A DNA stretch of 64,000 bases from Cesiribacter sp964504565 (GTDB lineage: Bacteria > Bacteroidota > Bacteroidia > Cytophagales > Cyclobacteriaceae), in the NCBI GenBank assembly GCA_964504565.1, contig CAZDEY010000006.1:124001-188000 (forward strand), written 5' to 3'. This document shows, one piece after another, positions 32,881 through 42,168 of this stretch. The notes under the pieces were generated by a model. The model ran no database searches. It saw only the letters and a list, made by a program, of their open reading frames with translations, and was not told the origin of the DNA. A program made the translations under genes and the position numbers. The stretch's first letter is position 1. Each line of letters opens with the position of its first letter.

Positions 32881-34005
32881 TTAATTTTTAAGCGGCAAAG
32901 CTTTATAATGTTGCACGGCTTCTTGCAAATTGTCGCACGCCAAGCGGCTAAACTGCAATATATGCGTAAGAATATCAGTTGAATACCCCCCGCTACCGTG
33001 CGCCCGCTGCTGTTTATCTTTTTGGTACGATTCATCAGCCATTTTTTTATGAGGGGCTCTAAAGCTCTTCATTAATTGACCTAACCGGGCAATTCCGTTT
33101 ATAGAATCCATACCTTCTTCAGTTCTGTAGGTCTGGTTGATTGCCCACTCAGTTACAATATCGTACAGTGCCGGTTGCCTACGTTGTTGGGTGTACGTAT
33201 CGCGCAGAAACGGTAATATATACGGTACGTAGGTTTCCTTAAACTCATTGTACATTGGGTCGGTTACCAGGCTACTCCAAAGCAGGTGGTCGTACACAAA
33301 CATTGGCATTTCTACCGCCCCCGGCCCTAAATAAATTTTATCGTGTAAATTAATCGGATCGAAGTAAAGCCTTAGTTCATTGGCAAAATACTCAGTAGAA
33401 ACGTTTTTGCGGGCATGGATTACACCACCCACAACTTTCTGATAGCAATCCGCTACTATGGCACAATGCCGCGCAAAGTCCGGGCTGTCAACCGGGCAGG
33501 TCAGCAAAAATTGCACCTCGTAAATGGCCTTCAGCAGAGGGTTCATCGACATCCGCACACTTTCAATCAGGTGGTCCTCGTCGGTAGTGCCAGTATAGGT
33601 TCTACGGCGAAATCCTTCCGGGTTCCAACTGGTGTAGTGCAAAAGGGTATCACGCGGGGGCATACCGGTTTTACTTCCCAGTACATCCAGCACATAATCT
33701 AATTCCGGAACAGCCTCTACCGGCTCCTGCTTGTGGCGTTTCATAGAACCTAGCAAGATCCCAAAATCCCGCATAGCGGCACAGGCCTCGTAGTAGTCAA
33801 ACGCATCAAGCTTATCCGGATGCGGCAGCAACTCGTAGCAAAGCCGGCGCAGTGCTTCCACATCTCGGTTCCGGTTCATATCCGGAACTTGGTTAATTAA
33901 ACGGTCTGCCTTTAGAGGGTCCAGGCCAGCAATATGATTGTCGTCGCTCTCCTGCTGCTTATCCACTGCGGGCAATTCTGGGCTCAGGTAGAATTGCTTA
34001 CTCAT
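32881..34005 (-). CDS. PrnB-like haem enzyme (monodechloroaminopyrrolnitrin synthase family)
   Basis: The 374-residue all-helical protein aligns from memory along its length with Pseudomonas PrnB: DPLKADRLINQVPDMNRNRD, AAMRDFGILLGSMKRHKQEP, LIESVRMSMNPL, YLGPGAVEMPMFVYDHLLW, FKETYVPYILPFLR, FRAPHKK and HGSGGYSTDIL. PrnB belongs to the haem-dependent IDO/TDO superfamily and rearranges 7-chlorotryptophan in pyrrolnitrin synthesis. His319 (FRAPH) is the likely axial haem ligand. No PrnA or PrnC halogenase and no PrnD lies in the window, so the substrate may be tryptophan or another indole. The gene before it (34085-34492) reads the same way 79 bases upstream. Confidence 0.82.
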   Translation of the reverse strand: MSKQFYLSPELPAVDKQQESDDNHIAGLDPLKADRLINQVPDMNRNRDVEALRRLCYELLPHPDKLDAFDYYEACAAMRDFGILLGSMKRHKQEPVEAVPELDYVLDVLGSKTGMPPRDTLLHYTSWNPEGFRRRTYTGTTDEDHLIESVRMSMNPLLKAIYEVQFLLTCPVDSPDFARHCAIVADCYQKVVGGVIHARKNVSTEYFANELRLYFDPINLHDKIYLGPGAVEMPMFVYDHLLWSSLVTDPMYNEFKETYVPYILPFLRDTYTQQRRQPALYDIVTEWAINQTYRTEEGMDSINGIARLGQLMKSFRAPHKKMADESYQKDKQQRAHGSGGYSTDILTHILQFSRLACDNLQEAVQHYKALPLKN

Positions 34006-34084
34006 AGCGAAATACTATTTATTTATTAAAGACTTAATAATTAAGCCCTTAACAAAAATAAGAAAATTATACTGGAAATCGCAA

Positions 34085-34492
34085 CTATTTTTGCAACCAC
34101 TCGTAGGCCGCTGGATATGATCCAAAGGTATCAATGGTCATATTCCCGTATTTTTGCTGGGTATTAACCTTCTTTACGGTAGCCTGTGCAAAAACATCTT
34201 CGGCAACTTTAACCGCAATTTTAGTTAAACCTAAGCTTTCTACTTTGGCAAACCACTCGCCGGTAAGGTAATCTTGCACCGATTTAGAAAGAACTTTCAA
34301 ATGGGTATGGTCACTCAAATGGTTCTTAACTTCGTGCTTCTTAATGAATTCGTTCATAAGCTCACACCCTTCTTTGGTCTGATCTAAGGTTAAGAAACCT
34401 TTCCACTGGGCAACAATAACCTTTTTGGCAGAATCGTAAGAAATTTCGCAGTACGGCTTGTTAAGTAAAACCTGGGTATCCGCTGTAATCAT
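34085..34492 (-). CDS. Small STAS-like protein of unknown function
   Basis: The 135-residue protein has no signal peptide or membrane segment. Its alternating strands and helices (VIVAQWKGFLTLDQTKEGCELMNEF cut: VIVAQWKGFLTLDQTKEG; then IAVKVAEDVFAQATVKK and SYPAAYEWLQK) resemble the SpoIIAA/STAS-like proteins common in Bacteroidota, whose ligand is not known. It may be transcribed with the PrnB-like gene downstream, but the 79-base gap leaves that open. Confidence 0.65.
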   Translation of the reverse strand: MITADTQVLLNKPYCEISYDSAKKVIVAQWKGFLTLDQTKEGCELMNEFIKKHEVKNHLSDHTHLKVLSKSVQDYLTGEWFAKVESLGLTKIAVKVAEDVFAQATVKKVNTQQKYGNMTIDTFGSYPAAYEWLQK

Positions 34493-34672
34493 AATACTAA
34501 TAGTTTAATGTGATTGAGTTTAATCGGTTCTTTAACGCAGTGAAGTTAGAACTTGGTTCCGGTAAGAAGGTTGTGAAGTTACTTTAATAGGTACATTTAA
34601 TAGGTGTAGCTATAACTCCATTGCATTTTAAGGAGTTCGGTTAGAAACAATGCAAAATCTGCATTAAATCTA

Positions 34673-34680
34673 TATTTTTG
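34673..34680 (+). promoter_or_regulatory. Possible -7 box for uvrB
   Basis: TATTTTTG fits TAnnTTTG, 60 bases before the uvrB start; there is no good -33 match at 19 bp. Confidence 0.35.
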
Positions 34681-34740
34681 TATAAATTTTTAGGCTAACC
34701 TGCGTATAGGTCATCAGGGTATACATAGAAATTGCACTAA

Positions 34741-36804
34741 ATGGACTTTCAACTTACATCGGAATACGAACCTACCGGCGATCAGCCCCAGGCTATTGCG
34801 CAATTAGTCAGCGGGTTAAACCAGGGTGAACTATACCAAACCCTACTGGGGGTTACCGGTTCGGGCAAAACTTTTACCATGGCTAACGTGGTGGCTACCC
34901 TCAACCGGCCCACTATAGTTTTAAGCCACAACAAAACCCTGGCCGCCCAGCTTTACGGTGAGTTCAAGCAATTCTTCCCCAATAATGCCGTAGAGTACTT
35001 TATAAGTTACTACGACTATTACCAACCTGAGGCTTACATAGCTACCTCTAATACCTATATTGAAAAGGATCTTTCTATAAACGAAGAAATTGACAAGCTC
35101 CGGCTTAGTGCTACCTCATCGCTACTAAGTGGCCGGCGCGATGTGCTGGTAGTTGCCTCGGTAAGTTGCATTTACGGCATGGGCAACCCGGAAGATTTTG
35201 CCCGTAATGTTATTAAAGTGCAGGAAGGCGACCGCATACCCCGCTCTCAATTCCTTTTTGCCTTGGTAGATATTTTATATAGCCGCACCGAGGGCGAATT
35301 TAAACGCGGTAACTTTAGAGTAAAGGGCGATACGGTTGATATCTTCGTAGCCTACGCCGATTTTGCCTACCGCCTTATTTTTTGGGGCGACGAAATTGAA
35401 TCCATTCAGCGTATTGACCCAGTTACCGGCTCTAAAATCAGCGAGGAAAAACTAATTACCATCTACCCGGCCAACCTGTTTGTTACCGGCAAAGATGTGC
35501 AGCAAAAGGCAATACACGAAATTCAGTTTGATATGGTAAATCAAGTTGAATTGTTTGAAAAGGAAAAGCGCTACTTGGAAGCTCAGCGAATTAAAGAACG
35601 CACCGAATTTGATCTGGAAATGATTCGCGAACTGGGCTACTGTAGTGGTATAGAGAACTACAGTCGCTATTTTGATCGCCGCCAGCCCGGTGGACGCCCC
35701 TTCTGCCTGTTGGATTATTTTCCGGATGATTACCTGATGATTATTGACGAGAGCCACGTAACCGTGCCGCAAGTAAGAGCTATGTGGGGCGGCGACCGGG
35801 CCCGCAAAATTAGTTTGGTGGACTACGGCTTTCGCCTGCCCAGCGCTATGGATAATCGACCGCTTACCTTTAACGAGTTTGAAGAACTTCAGAACCAAAC
35901 TGTATACGTAAGCGCCACCCCTAGCGAGTACGAACTAAGGAAATCTGAAGGCGTGGTGGTAGAGCAAATTATACGCCCGACCGGTCTGCTAGATCCTAAA
36001 ATTGAAGTTCGACCCAGCTTAAACCAAATTGATGATCTACTGCACGAGGTTGATTTACGCATTCAGCGCAGCGAGCGGGTATTAGTAACCACGCTTACCA
36101 AACGAATGGCCGAGGAGCTAACCAAGTATATGGAACGGGCCGGAGTTAAGTGCCGCTACATCCACTCCGAAATTCAGGCGCTGGAACGGGTAGAAATTCT
36201 GCGCGATTTACGTTTAGGGGAATTTGATGTGTTAGTTGGCGTTAACTTGCTACGGGAAGGTTTGGACTTACCGGAAGTATCGCTGGTAGCTATTCTGGAT
36301 GCGGATAAAGAAGGGTTTTTGCGCAATGAACGCAGCCTGGTGCAGACTATAGGCCGGGCCGCGCGTAATGCCGATGGCCGGGTAATTATGTACGCCGATA
36401 AGGTGACCGATTCAATGCAGGTGGCTATAGATGAAACCGAGCGCCGCCGGGCTATTCAGATGGAATACAACGAGGAGCACGGTATTACCCCGAGAACTGT
36501 ACTGAAAAGCCGGGAAAAGATTATGGAGCAAACCTCCGTTGCCGATGTAAACCGCAAGAAGGATAGCAAACAAAGAAAAATGTACGCCGGCCCGGACGAA
36601 GGTGCCAGCTCGCTAGCCGCCGATCCGGTAATAGCCTATATGAAGGCCGATCAGTTGGCTAAATTGGTAAAAGAAACCCAGCGCAAAATGGAAAAAGCCG
36701 CCAAGGAACTGGATTTTATGGAAGCCGCCCGCCTTCGCGATGAGTTGATGGAACTGCAAAAGCTTCAGAAGGAAAAAGGTGAAGCCCAGAAAACAAAGGT
36801 ATAA
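34741..36804 (+). CDS. uvrB: Excinuclease ABC subunit B
   Basis: The 687-residue protein is UvrB, the damage-verifying helicase of nucleotide excision repair. Walker A GVTGSGKT is at 37-44, the beta-hairpin YYDYYQPEAYIA follows near 95, and helicase motifs DESH, SATPSEYE, GVNLLREGLDLPEVSLV and QTIGRAARN are present. The C-terminal UVR motif (AKELDFMEAARLRDEL) that contacts UvrC is intact. Length is normal. UvrA and UvrC are not in the window. Confidence 0.98.
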   Translation: MDFQLTSEYEPTGDQPQAIAQLVSGLNQGELYQTLLGVTGSGKTFTMANVVATLNRPTIVLSHNKTLAAQLYGEFKQFFPNNAVEYFISYYDYYQPEAYIATSNTYIEKDLSINEEIDKLRLSATSSLLSGRRDVLVVASVSCIYGMGNPEDFARNVIKVQEGDRIPRSQFLFALVDILYSRTEGEFKRGNFRVKGDTVDIFVAYADFAYRLIFWGDEIESIQRIDPVTGSKISEEKLITIYPANLFVTGKDVQQKAIHEIQFDMVNQVELFEKEKRYLEAQRIKERTEFDLEMIRELGYCSGIENYSRYFDRRQPGGRPFCLLDYFPDDYLMIIDESHVTVPQVRAMWGGDRARKISLVDYGFRLPSAMDNRPLTFNEFEELQNQTVYVSATPSEYELRKSEGVVVEQIIRPTGLLDPKIEVRPSLNQIDDLLHEVDLRIQRSERVLVTTLTKRMAEELTKYMERAGVKCRYIHSEIQALERVEILRDLRLGEFDVLVGVNLLREGLDLPEVSLVAILDADKEGFLRNERSLVQTIGRAARNADGRVIMYADKVTDSMQVAIDETERRRAIQMEYNEEHGITPRTVLKSREKIMEQTSVADVNRKKDSKQRKMYAGPDEGASSLAADPVIAYMKADQLAKLVKETQRKMEKAAKELDFMEAARLRDELMELQKLQKEKGEAQKTKV

Positions 36805-36837
36805 GGTACAGGCTTATTTCTAGAACTGCTTTTCTAT

Positions 36838-37305
36838 ATGAAACACTACCTTCTCTCCGGTCTGTTGTTTTTGCTGACGCCCCTCGGTTTAGATGCCCAA
36901 GTTGTTAAATCGGGTACGCGCAGCGTATACGGCTACGCCGATTTGTACCGAACCAACCAACCCGGTACCGTACAACAGTTTCAGTTAGGCATGGAGGTAG
37001 GCTATCAGGTAAATAGCCGAATAAGCTTTAATGGCGGCTTCGATTTTTGGTCGGGCCAAAGTACGCCCTGGTTGGTTTTAGGCAACCGCTTTACCCCCTT
37101 CGATAAAGCGTTTATTCGCTACCGGGCCCTAATTGGCCGCGAAGCTGAAGTAGCCTTGGGCCTAGGCTACCAGCAACCAATTAGCGAACGCTGGTTGCTT
37201 TCATTAATGACCGACTACTACCTAAGCCAGCACCAACTAGGCCTACGGTTTGGCATAGGCTACCGCTGGCGCGACCGGGAAGCTTTAGATCCGGCCGGAA
37301 GTTGA
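36838..37305 (+). CDS. Small secreted or outer-membrane protein
   Basis: The 155-residue protein has a clear signal peptide (KHYLLSGLLFLLTPLGLDAQ, cleavage after Ala20 or Gln21). The rest alternates polar and hydrophobic residues with a terminal GLRFGIGYRW, typical of beta-barrel strands in Bacteroidota DUF2490-like proteins, though I cannot assign a family. It lies 33 bases after uvrB and ends at a strong terminator. Confidence 0.65.
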   Translation: MKHYLLSGLLFLLTPLGLDAQVVKSGTRSVYGYADLYRTNQPGTVQQFQLGMEVGYQVNSRISFNGGFDFWSGQSTPWLVLGNRFTPFDKAFIRYRALIGREAEVALGLGYQQPISERWLLSLMTDYYLSQHQLGLRFGIGYRWRDREALDPAGS

Positions 37306-37315
37306 GATTCTGAAT

Positions 37316-37348
37316 AGACCTGTAAGGTTTTAAAAACCTTACAGGTCT
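37316..37348. terminator. Bidirectional terminator, 33-bp palindrome
   Basis: A perfect 16-bp inverted repeat around a single A (centre AAGGTTTTAAAAACCTT) separates two convergent genes, uvrB side and lysA. Confidence 0.85.
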
Positions 37349-37359
37349 AGAAATTAATA

Positions 37360-38619
37360 TTAGACTTTTTCTGCTTTCTTTTTCTCAGCAAAATCCAGTT
37401 CAACCTGCGTAGCCAGCAAATCATCCAAGGTTTCGCGGCGGCGGATTAGGTGGGTTTTTCCTTTGTAAATAAGCACCTCGGCCGGACGCAGGCGGCTGTT
37501 GTAGTTAGAAGCCATCGAAAACCCGTAGGCCCCGGCGTTCTTGATAGCTATAATATCGCCTTCGCGCAGTTCGTTTAGCTTTCTGTCCCAGCCTAAGGTA
37601 TCGGTCTCGCATATATACCCTACAACCGAATACACCCGGGGCGTACCTTCCGGATTACTAATATTCAGCATATCGTGGTAGGCATCGTATAATGTGGGGC
37701 GCATTAGGTGGTTCATGCCGCTATTTACGCCGGCAAAAACTGTAGCGGGCGTAGTTTTAATTACGTTGGTGGTTACTAACAGATAGCCGCTTTCACTAAC
37801 TAAATACTTACCGGGTTCAAACCATATTTCCGGCTCGCTACCGTAGTCCTTGGCAAAATCTTTTAGGGCTTCACCTAGGCGCTGACCTACGCTTTCAACA
37901 TCGGTAGTTGGGTCCCCTTCGCGATACGCTACTTTAAAACCGCTGCCAAAGTCCAGGAACTGCAGGCCCTCAAACTCGCGAGCGGCATCAAAAATAATTT
38001 GGGCCCCGCGTAAAAATACTTCGGCATCCAGAATATCGGAGCCGGTATGTACGTGCAGGCCTACTACATTTATACGATTAGTTTTAATTACCCGCTGCAA
38101 ATGGCGCATCTGCAGCACCGATATACCAAATTTACTATCAATATGCCCGGTAGAAATTTTATGGTGACCGCCCGCCATTACGTGCGGGTTCAAGCGTATG
38201 CAACAGGGTACTGAGTTACCGTACTCGTGGCCGAACTGCTCCAGAATACTGATGTTATCAATATTAATCATGACCCCTAGTTCTACGGCTTCTTTAATTT
38301 CATCAAAAGAAACACAGTTAGGGGTATACAGAATTTCCTCGGGCTTGTACCCAGCGCGCAAACCAATATGGGCTTCTTGAATAGAAACTACATCCAGCCC
38401 TACACCCTGGCTGCGCATAAATTTTAGGATAGAAATATTAGTAAGCGCCTTGGCGGCGTATTTAAAGCGCACCTTCATTCCCTTAAACGCTCCGGAAAGC
38501 TGTTTAAGTTGTTTTTCTATTTTCTCAGCATCGTACAAATAAAGAGGCGTACCAAATTGCTCGCACAACTCAAGCACGGGCACCCCCTGAATAGAATAGG
38601 AATTATTTTGCCGCTCCAT
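37360..38619 (-). CDS. lysA: Diaminopimelate decarboxylase
   Basis: This 419-residue PLP enzyme makes lysine from meso-diaminopimelate. The PLP lysine is Lys57 (FKYAAKALTN). The motifs HVHTGSDI, LDFGSGFKV, WFEPGKYLV and CETDTLG are those of the fold-type III family, with the catalytic Cys in CETD. It is cytosolic and monocistronic. The tail is Lys-rich. The start ATG at 38619 gives the normal length. Confidence 0.95.
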   Translation of the reverse strand: MERQNNSYSIQGVPVLELCEQFGTPLYLYDAEKIEKQLKQLSGAFKGMKVRFKYAAKALTNISILKFMRSQGVGLDVVSIQEAHIGLRAGYKPEEILYTPNCVSFDEIKEAVELGVMINIDNISILEQFGHEYGNSVPCCIRLNPHVMAGGHHKISTGHIDSKFGISVLQMRHLQRVIKTNRINVVGLHVHTGSDILDAEVFLRGAQIIFDAAREFEGLQFLDFGSGFKVAYREGDPTTDVESVGQRLGEALKDFAKDYGSEPEIWFEPGKYLVSESGYLLVTTNVIKTTPATVFAGVNSGMNHLMRPTLYDAYHDMLNISNPEGTPRVYSVVGYICETDTLGWDRKLNELREGDIIAIKNAGAYGFSMASNYNSRLRPAEVLIYKGKTHLIRRRETLDDLLATQVELDFAEKKKAEKV

Positions 38620-38701
38620 GCGCTCTTAAAAAGTTTTAGTGAGCCATAAAGGTACTACCGAAAAACTGCCCGTGGAAATTTTTTATAAGGCATTAAAAAT
38701 A

Positions 38702-38733
38702 GAAAGCTGCCCCGCGTAGGCCAGGCAGCTTTC
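38702..38733 (-). terminator. Terminator with a CCGCGTAGGCC loop
   Basis: A perfect 10-bp stem GAAAGCTGCC/GGCAGCTTTC follows the minus-strand T9SS cargo gene. Its 12-nt loop CCGCGTAGGCCA carries the same GC-rich core as the insertions in the damaged tRNAs. Confidence 0.75.
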
Positions 38734-38817
38734 CTGTGTGTAAGAGGATAACCTAAATCGACAACCTTATTCTTTAGGCCATTTAGTATTTATACCTTTA
38801 GTAAGAAAAAGGTAATC

Positions 38818-39687
38818 TTAGTTTATAATAATTTTTTCTTGCCAGATTTCATTTCCTTGCTTAAACCGCAGAATGTAGGTTCCATATAAGCTAGCCGGAA
38901 GTTCCAATTCTTCGGTTAGTGTACCATCTTTTGGCATAAATTTTTTCCTGAACACCTCTTTTCCCTGCATATCGGTAATTTGCAAGCTTAGTGGTTCATT
39001 GCTTAAGTCAGCATAAGAAATGGTAAGTTGGCTAGAGGTTGGGTTAGGAAATACCCAATTTTTCCGGCTGTTATTTTCTTTTATTTCATCTGACGATAGC
39101 AAACGCGCAGTTTCAGTTTCTTTAGCGTACTTAAGTACTATAATTTTATGAGCTTCAGCTAACTCTATTTTCCGTTCTTCCAGAAGTTGCTTTACTTCTT
39201 CATCTAATTCGCTTAAATGGTGAAAATCTTCGGTCTGAAAAATCTCAATATTTTTAAGCTTACCGCCCCACTCCTGCCTAAACTTGCGAATAGTTTGCTG
39301 TAGGCTATCGCTTTGCAGGCTTAGTACTTGTATATGTAAAGAAGAATCGGCAAAATCGGATTCCAAGGCTTTAATCCGGGCCATTAGTGCGCTATCGCCC
39401 ACCCCGTTTAGCATAAAGTGGCGAAATCGGTTACCCTTAGCTGGAAAATCTTCGGTAAATTCAATTTCCAAGTTTTTAAGTATACCTCTAAGCTTAAAGG
39501 GTGCCTCTAGAGAATCTTTCAAAAATTCGCGATGTAAATTATACGAATACACTTGTTTCTCACCTTCGGGGCTTATGCGCTCTATTTTTATATAGCCCTT
39601 TCTAGGTTGCGAATCGGTTGGAATTTGAGAAAATACGGGCGAGATTAGTAAAAACAAACCCACTGCCCCACTGAAAAAATACCTCAT
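38818..39687 (-). CDS. T9SS type A sorting-domain protein
   Basis: From the ATG at 39687 the 289-residue product has a signal peptide (MRYFFSGAVGLFLLISPVFS), which is why this start is preferred over one 17 codons upstream. The middle (about 90-200) is a charged coiled coil. The last 75 residues are a type A C-terminal sorting domain: NWVFPNPTSSQLTISY, LQITDMQGKEVF, and the closing YILRFKQGNEIWQEKIIIN. T9SS would export it to the surface with the tail removed. It is divergent from a histidine kinase gene with about 130 bases between. Confidence 0.88.
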   Translation of the reverse strand: MRYFFSGAVGLFLLISPVFSQIPTDSQPRKGYIKIERISPEGEKQVYSYNLHREFLKDSLEAPFKLRGILKNLEIEFTEDFPAKGNRFRHFMLNGVGDSALMARIKALESDFADSSLHIQVLSLQSDSLQQTIRKFRQEWGGKLKNIEIFQTEDFHHLSELDEEVKQLLEERKIELAEAHKIIVLKYAKETETARLLSSDEIKENNSRKNWVFPNPTSSQLTISYADLSNEPLSLQITDMQGKEVFRKKFMPKDGTLTEELELPASLYGTYILRFKQGNEIWQEKIIIN

Positions 39688-39821
39688 ATCATTCTGAATT
39701 TTAAGTTGTTGCAACTTATCTATTCTGGCTGTTAACAAGTGTTAATGCTGAGTTAAGCATTGTTAAATAAGGTTAAAGCCAGCATATTCAGCTAGTAAGC
39801 CCGTATCTTAGTAGTGAAGTT

Positions 39822-41357
39822 ATGAGTCAGCGTAAAATTATACTGCTTTCAGCCTTAATGAGCTTTGCCCTGCTGGGGCTTATTTACTTTCAGGTACACT
39901 GGGTAAAAAATGCCCTAAAACTGCAGGAAGAAGAGTTTGGCCAACAGGTTAGAGATGTTTTAAGCGAGGTTTCGGCAAAAATAGAAAACGAAGAAATTTT
40001 GCTTTCGGTAAAAAAGACCGAGGAACCGCTTATCGATATAAGCTCTATAACCTTTACCATTACCAATGACCCACCGGATAAAGAACTCCGGCCAAAGCAA
40101 GGATTAAAATTAAATGGAGTTGCTATACAAGGTCTTTCGGTAGATAGCATTAAACAGGTTATTGCCTTAAGTGACCAGACCCGTCAATTACTAAAGTCTA
40201 AACATACTGAAGAATTGGCCCGGCGGTTGGACCAACAATTTAACCGATTACAAAACAGCCCTAAACTTCTGTATAAATCTCTAGAAAAAAAGTCATTAGG
40301 TATAGAAAACCGCCTAGACTCGGCACAGGTAGATACCCTATTGGCCCAAGCTTTCGCTGATAAACGTATTGATGCCGATTACCAATGGCAGGTGGCTAAA
40401 ATTAAGGATAAAGAACCCATTTTCGGCCAGCCTATCGCATCAGTTAACAATACAGTATATCAGGAAGCCTTATTTCCCAGCGATATTTTTAATTCAGAAA
40501 CTATGCTCCGGGTAGCTATACCGCACCAGAAACGCTACGTACTAGGGCAAATTGGCTTACCGCTGGCTTCCTCGGCCCTGCTGATGCTTACGGTAATGGG
40601 TTGTTTTGCCTACGCGGTGCAAACCATAGTCCGGCAGAAAAAGCTTAGCGAAATGAAAACCGACTTCATAAACAATATGACCCATGAGCTAAAAACACCG
40701 ATTGCTACGGTAGGCATGGCTTGTGAGGCATTAAACGACCCCGACCTAGCCGGTCAGCCAAACATTCAGCAGCGGTATTTGGGAATTATTGGCCAGGAGA
40801 ATAAACGATTGGCGCAGCAGGTGGAAAAAGTACTGCAAATTTCGCGGCTGGAGCGTAGCCAGATAAGCCTAAAACCAGAAGAGTTAGACGTACACCAGCT
40901 ACTCAGCAAGCTGGCCGATACCTACCAACTACAATTACCCGGGCCTGACCAGCTACAACTGCAACTTCATGCCGAACAGGCTACCCTACTGGCCGACCCC
41001 ATGCACCTAAATAGTATTTTTGGCAATTTGCTAGACAACGCCATTAAGTATTCCGGTGATTTGCCCCTTATAAAAATTACCAGCCGGAACGTAAGCCTAA
41101 ACCAGCAACCGGCCCTGCAGGTTGTAATTACCGATAACGGAATTGGCATAGCCCGCGAGAACCTAAACCGCATTTTCGACAAATTTTACCGGGTGCCAAC
41201 CGGAAATATCCATAATGTAAAAGGTTTTGGCTTGGGTTTAGCCTTTGTAAAATATAGCGTAGAAGCCCACCACGGCACTATACGGGTAGATAGCAAACTT
41301 GAGCAGGGCAGTACCTTTACCGTAACCTTACCATTAACCCAACCTACTCATGACTAA
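39822..41357 (+). CDS. Sensor histidine kinase (HisKA type)
   Basis: The 511-residue kinase has a membrane helix at 7-25, a large periplasmic domain (about 30-240) without a family I can name, a second helix at 248-270, HisKA with His288 (NNMTHELKTPIAT) and HATPase with N box (GNLLDNAIKYS), D-N-G-I-G and GFGLGLAFVK. The plan matches RprX-like kinases of Bacteroidota. Its stop overlaps the start of the OmpR-type regulator by 8 bases. The signal is unknown; the divergent T9SS cargo gene is a possible target. Confidence 0.93.
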   Translation: MSQRKIILLSALMSFALLGLIYFQVHWVKNALKLQEEEFGQQVRDVLSEVSAKIENEEILLSVKKTEEPLIDISSITFTITNDPPDKELRPKQGLKLNGVAIQGLSVDSIKQVIALSDQTRQLLKSKHTEELARRLDQQFNRLQNSPKLLYKSLEKKSLGIENRLDSAQVDTLLAQAFADKRIDADYQWQVAKIKDKEPIFGQPIASVNNTVYQEALFPSDIFNSETMLRVAIPHQKRYVLGQIGLPLASSALLMLTVMGCFAYAVQTIVRQKKLSEMKTDFINNMTHELKTPIATVGMACEALNDPDLAGQPNIQQRYLGIIGQENKRLAQQVEKVLQISRLERSQISLKPEELDVHQLLSKLADTYQLQLPGPDQLQLQLHAEQATLLADPMHLNSIFGNLLDNAIKYSGDLPLIKITSRNVSLNQQPALQVVITDNGIGIARENLNRIFDKFYRVPTGNIHNVKGFGLGLAFVKYSVEAHHGTIRVDSKLEQGSTFTVTLPLTQPTHD

Positions 41358-42057
41358 GCGCTTGCTTTTGGTAGAAGATGACCCCAACCTGGGGCAAATT
41401 TTGCAAGAATATCTACAGGCTAAGGGCTACGCTACAACCTTAGTTACCAACGGGCAGCAAGCCTGGGAAACGTACCAGCAAACCGCTTTCGATTTATGCC
41501 TGCTGGATGTAATGTTGCCCAAAATGGACGGGTTTACCCTGGCCGAAAAAATCCGGAAAAACGATCAGCAAACTCCTATTATTTTCCTGACCGCCAAAAG
41601 CCTGAAAGAAGATACCCTGCAGGGCCTACGTATTGGGGCCGACGACTATCTGACCAAGCCCTTTAGCCTGGAGGAATTACTACTGCGCATACAGGCCATT
41701 CTCCGGCGCATCCAAAACACTGAAGTTCCCGAAAATAAAATTGATGAACCTATAACCATAGGGCAGTTTCAGCTACACCCGCAAAGCCAGGAATTGGTAT
41801 ACTCCGGCGAAGAACCGGTTTCGCTCACGGCTAAGGAATCGCAGCTTTTGTATATGCTTGGCAGTAAAATAGGTACTGTACTGGATAGATCGGAAGCCTT
41901 GAAGGCTATTTGGCACGATGACAGTTACTTTAATGCACGCAGTATGGATGTATACATTACTAAACTTCGTAAGCGATTACGGAAGGATAAGAGCTTACAG
42001 ATTATAAGCGTACGGGGCGAGGGGTATAAGCTTGTAGTTTTACCAAACTTTACCTAA
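41350..42057 (+). CDS. OmpR/PhoB-type response regulator
   Basis: The 235-residue protein has a receiver domain (Asp10-Asp11, phospho-acceptor Asp53 in LCLLDVMLP, Lys in LTKPFSLEE) and a winged-helix Trans_reg_C domain (residues 135-232, LTAKESQLLYMLGSK and TKLRKRLRKDKSLQII). It overlaps the kinase gene, so the two form a two-component pair. It resembles RprY of Bacteroides. Confidence 0.95.
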   Translation: MTKRLLLVEDDPNLGQILQEYLQAKGYATTLVTNGQQAWETYQQTAFDLCLLDVMLPKMDGFTLAEKIRKNDQQTPIIFLTAKSLKEDTLQGLRIGADDYLTKPFSLEELLLRIQAILRRIQNTEVPENKIDEPITIGQFQLHPQSQELVYSGEEPVSLTAKESQLLYMLGSKIGTVLDRSEALKAIWHDDSYFNARSMDVYITKLRKRLRKDKSLQIISVRGEGYKLVVLPNFT

Positions 42058-42168
42058 ATTCGGGAACCCCGGATCAGCCCACACGCTATTTTGAGCCGTA
42101 ATCGGTTATTTTTTCCAAACCAGATGTGACTTCTCCGGTTGTACCACCTATCAAATGCTGAATTTTTT

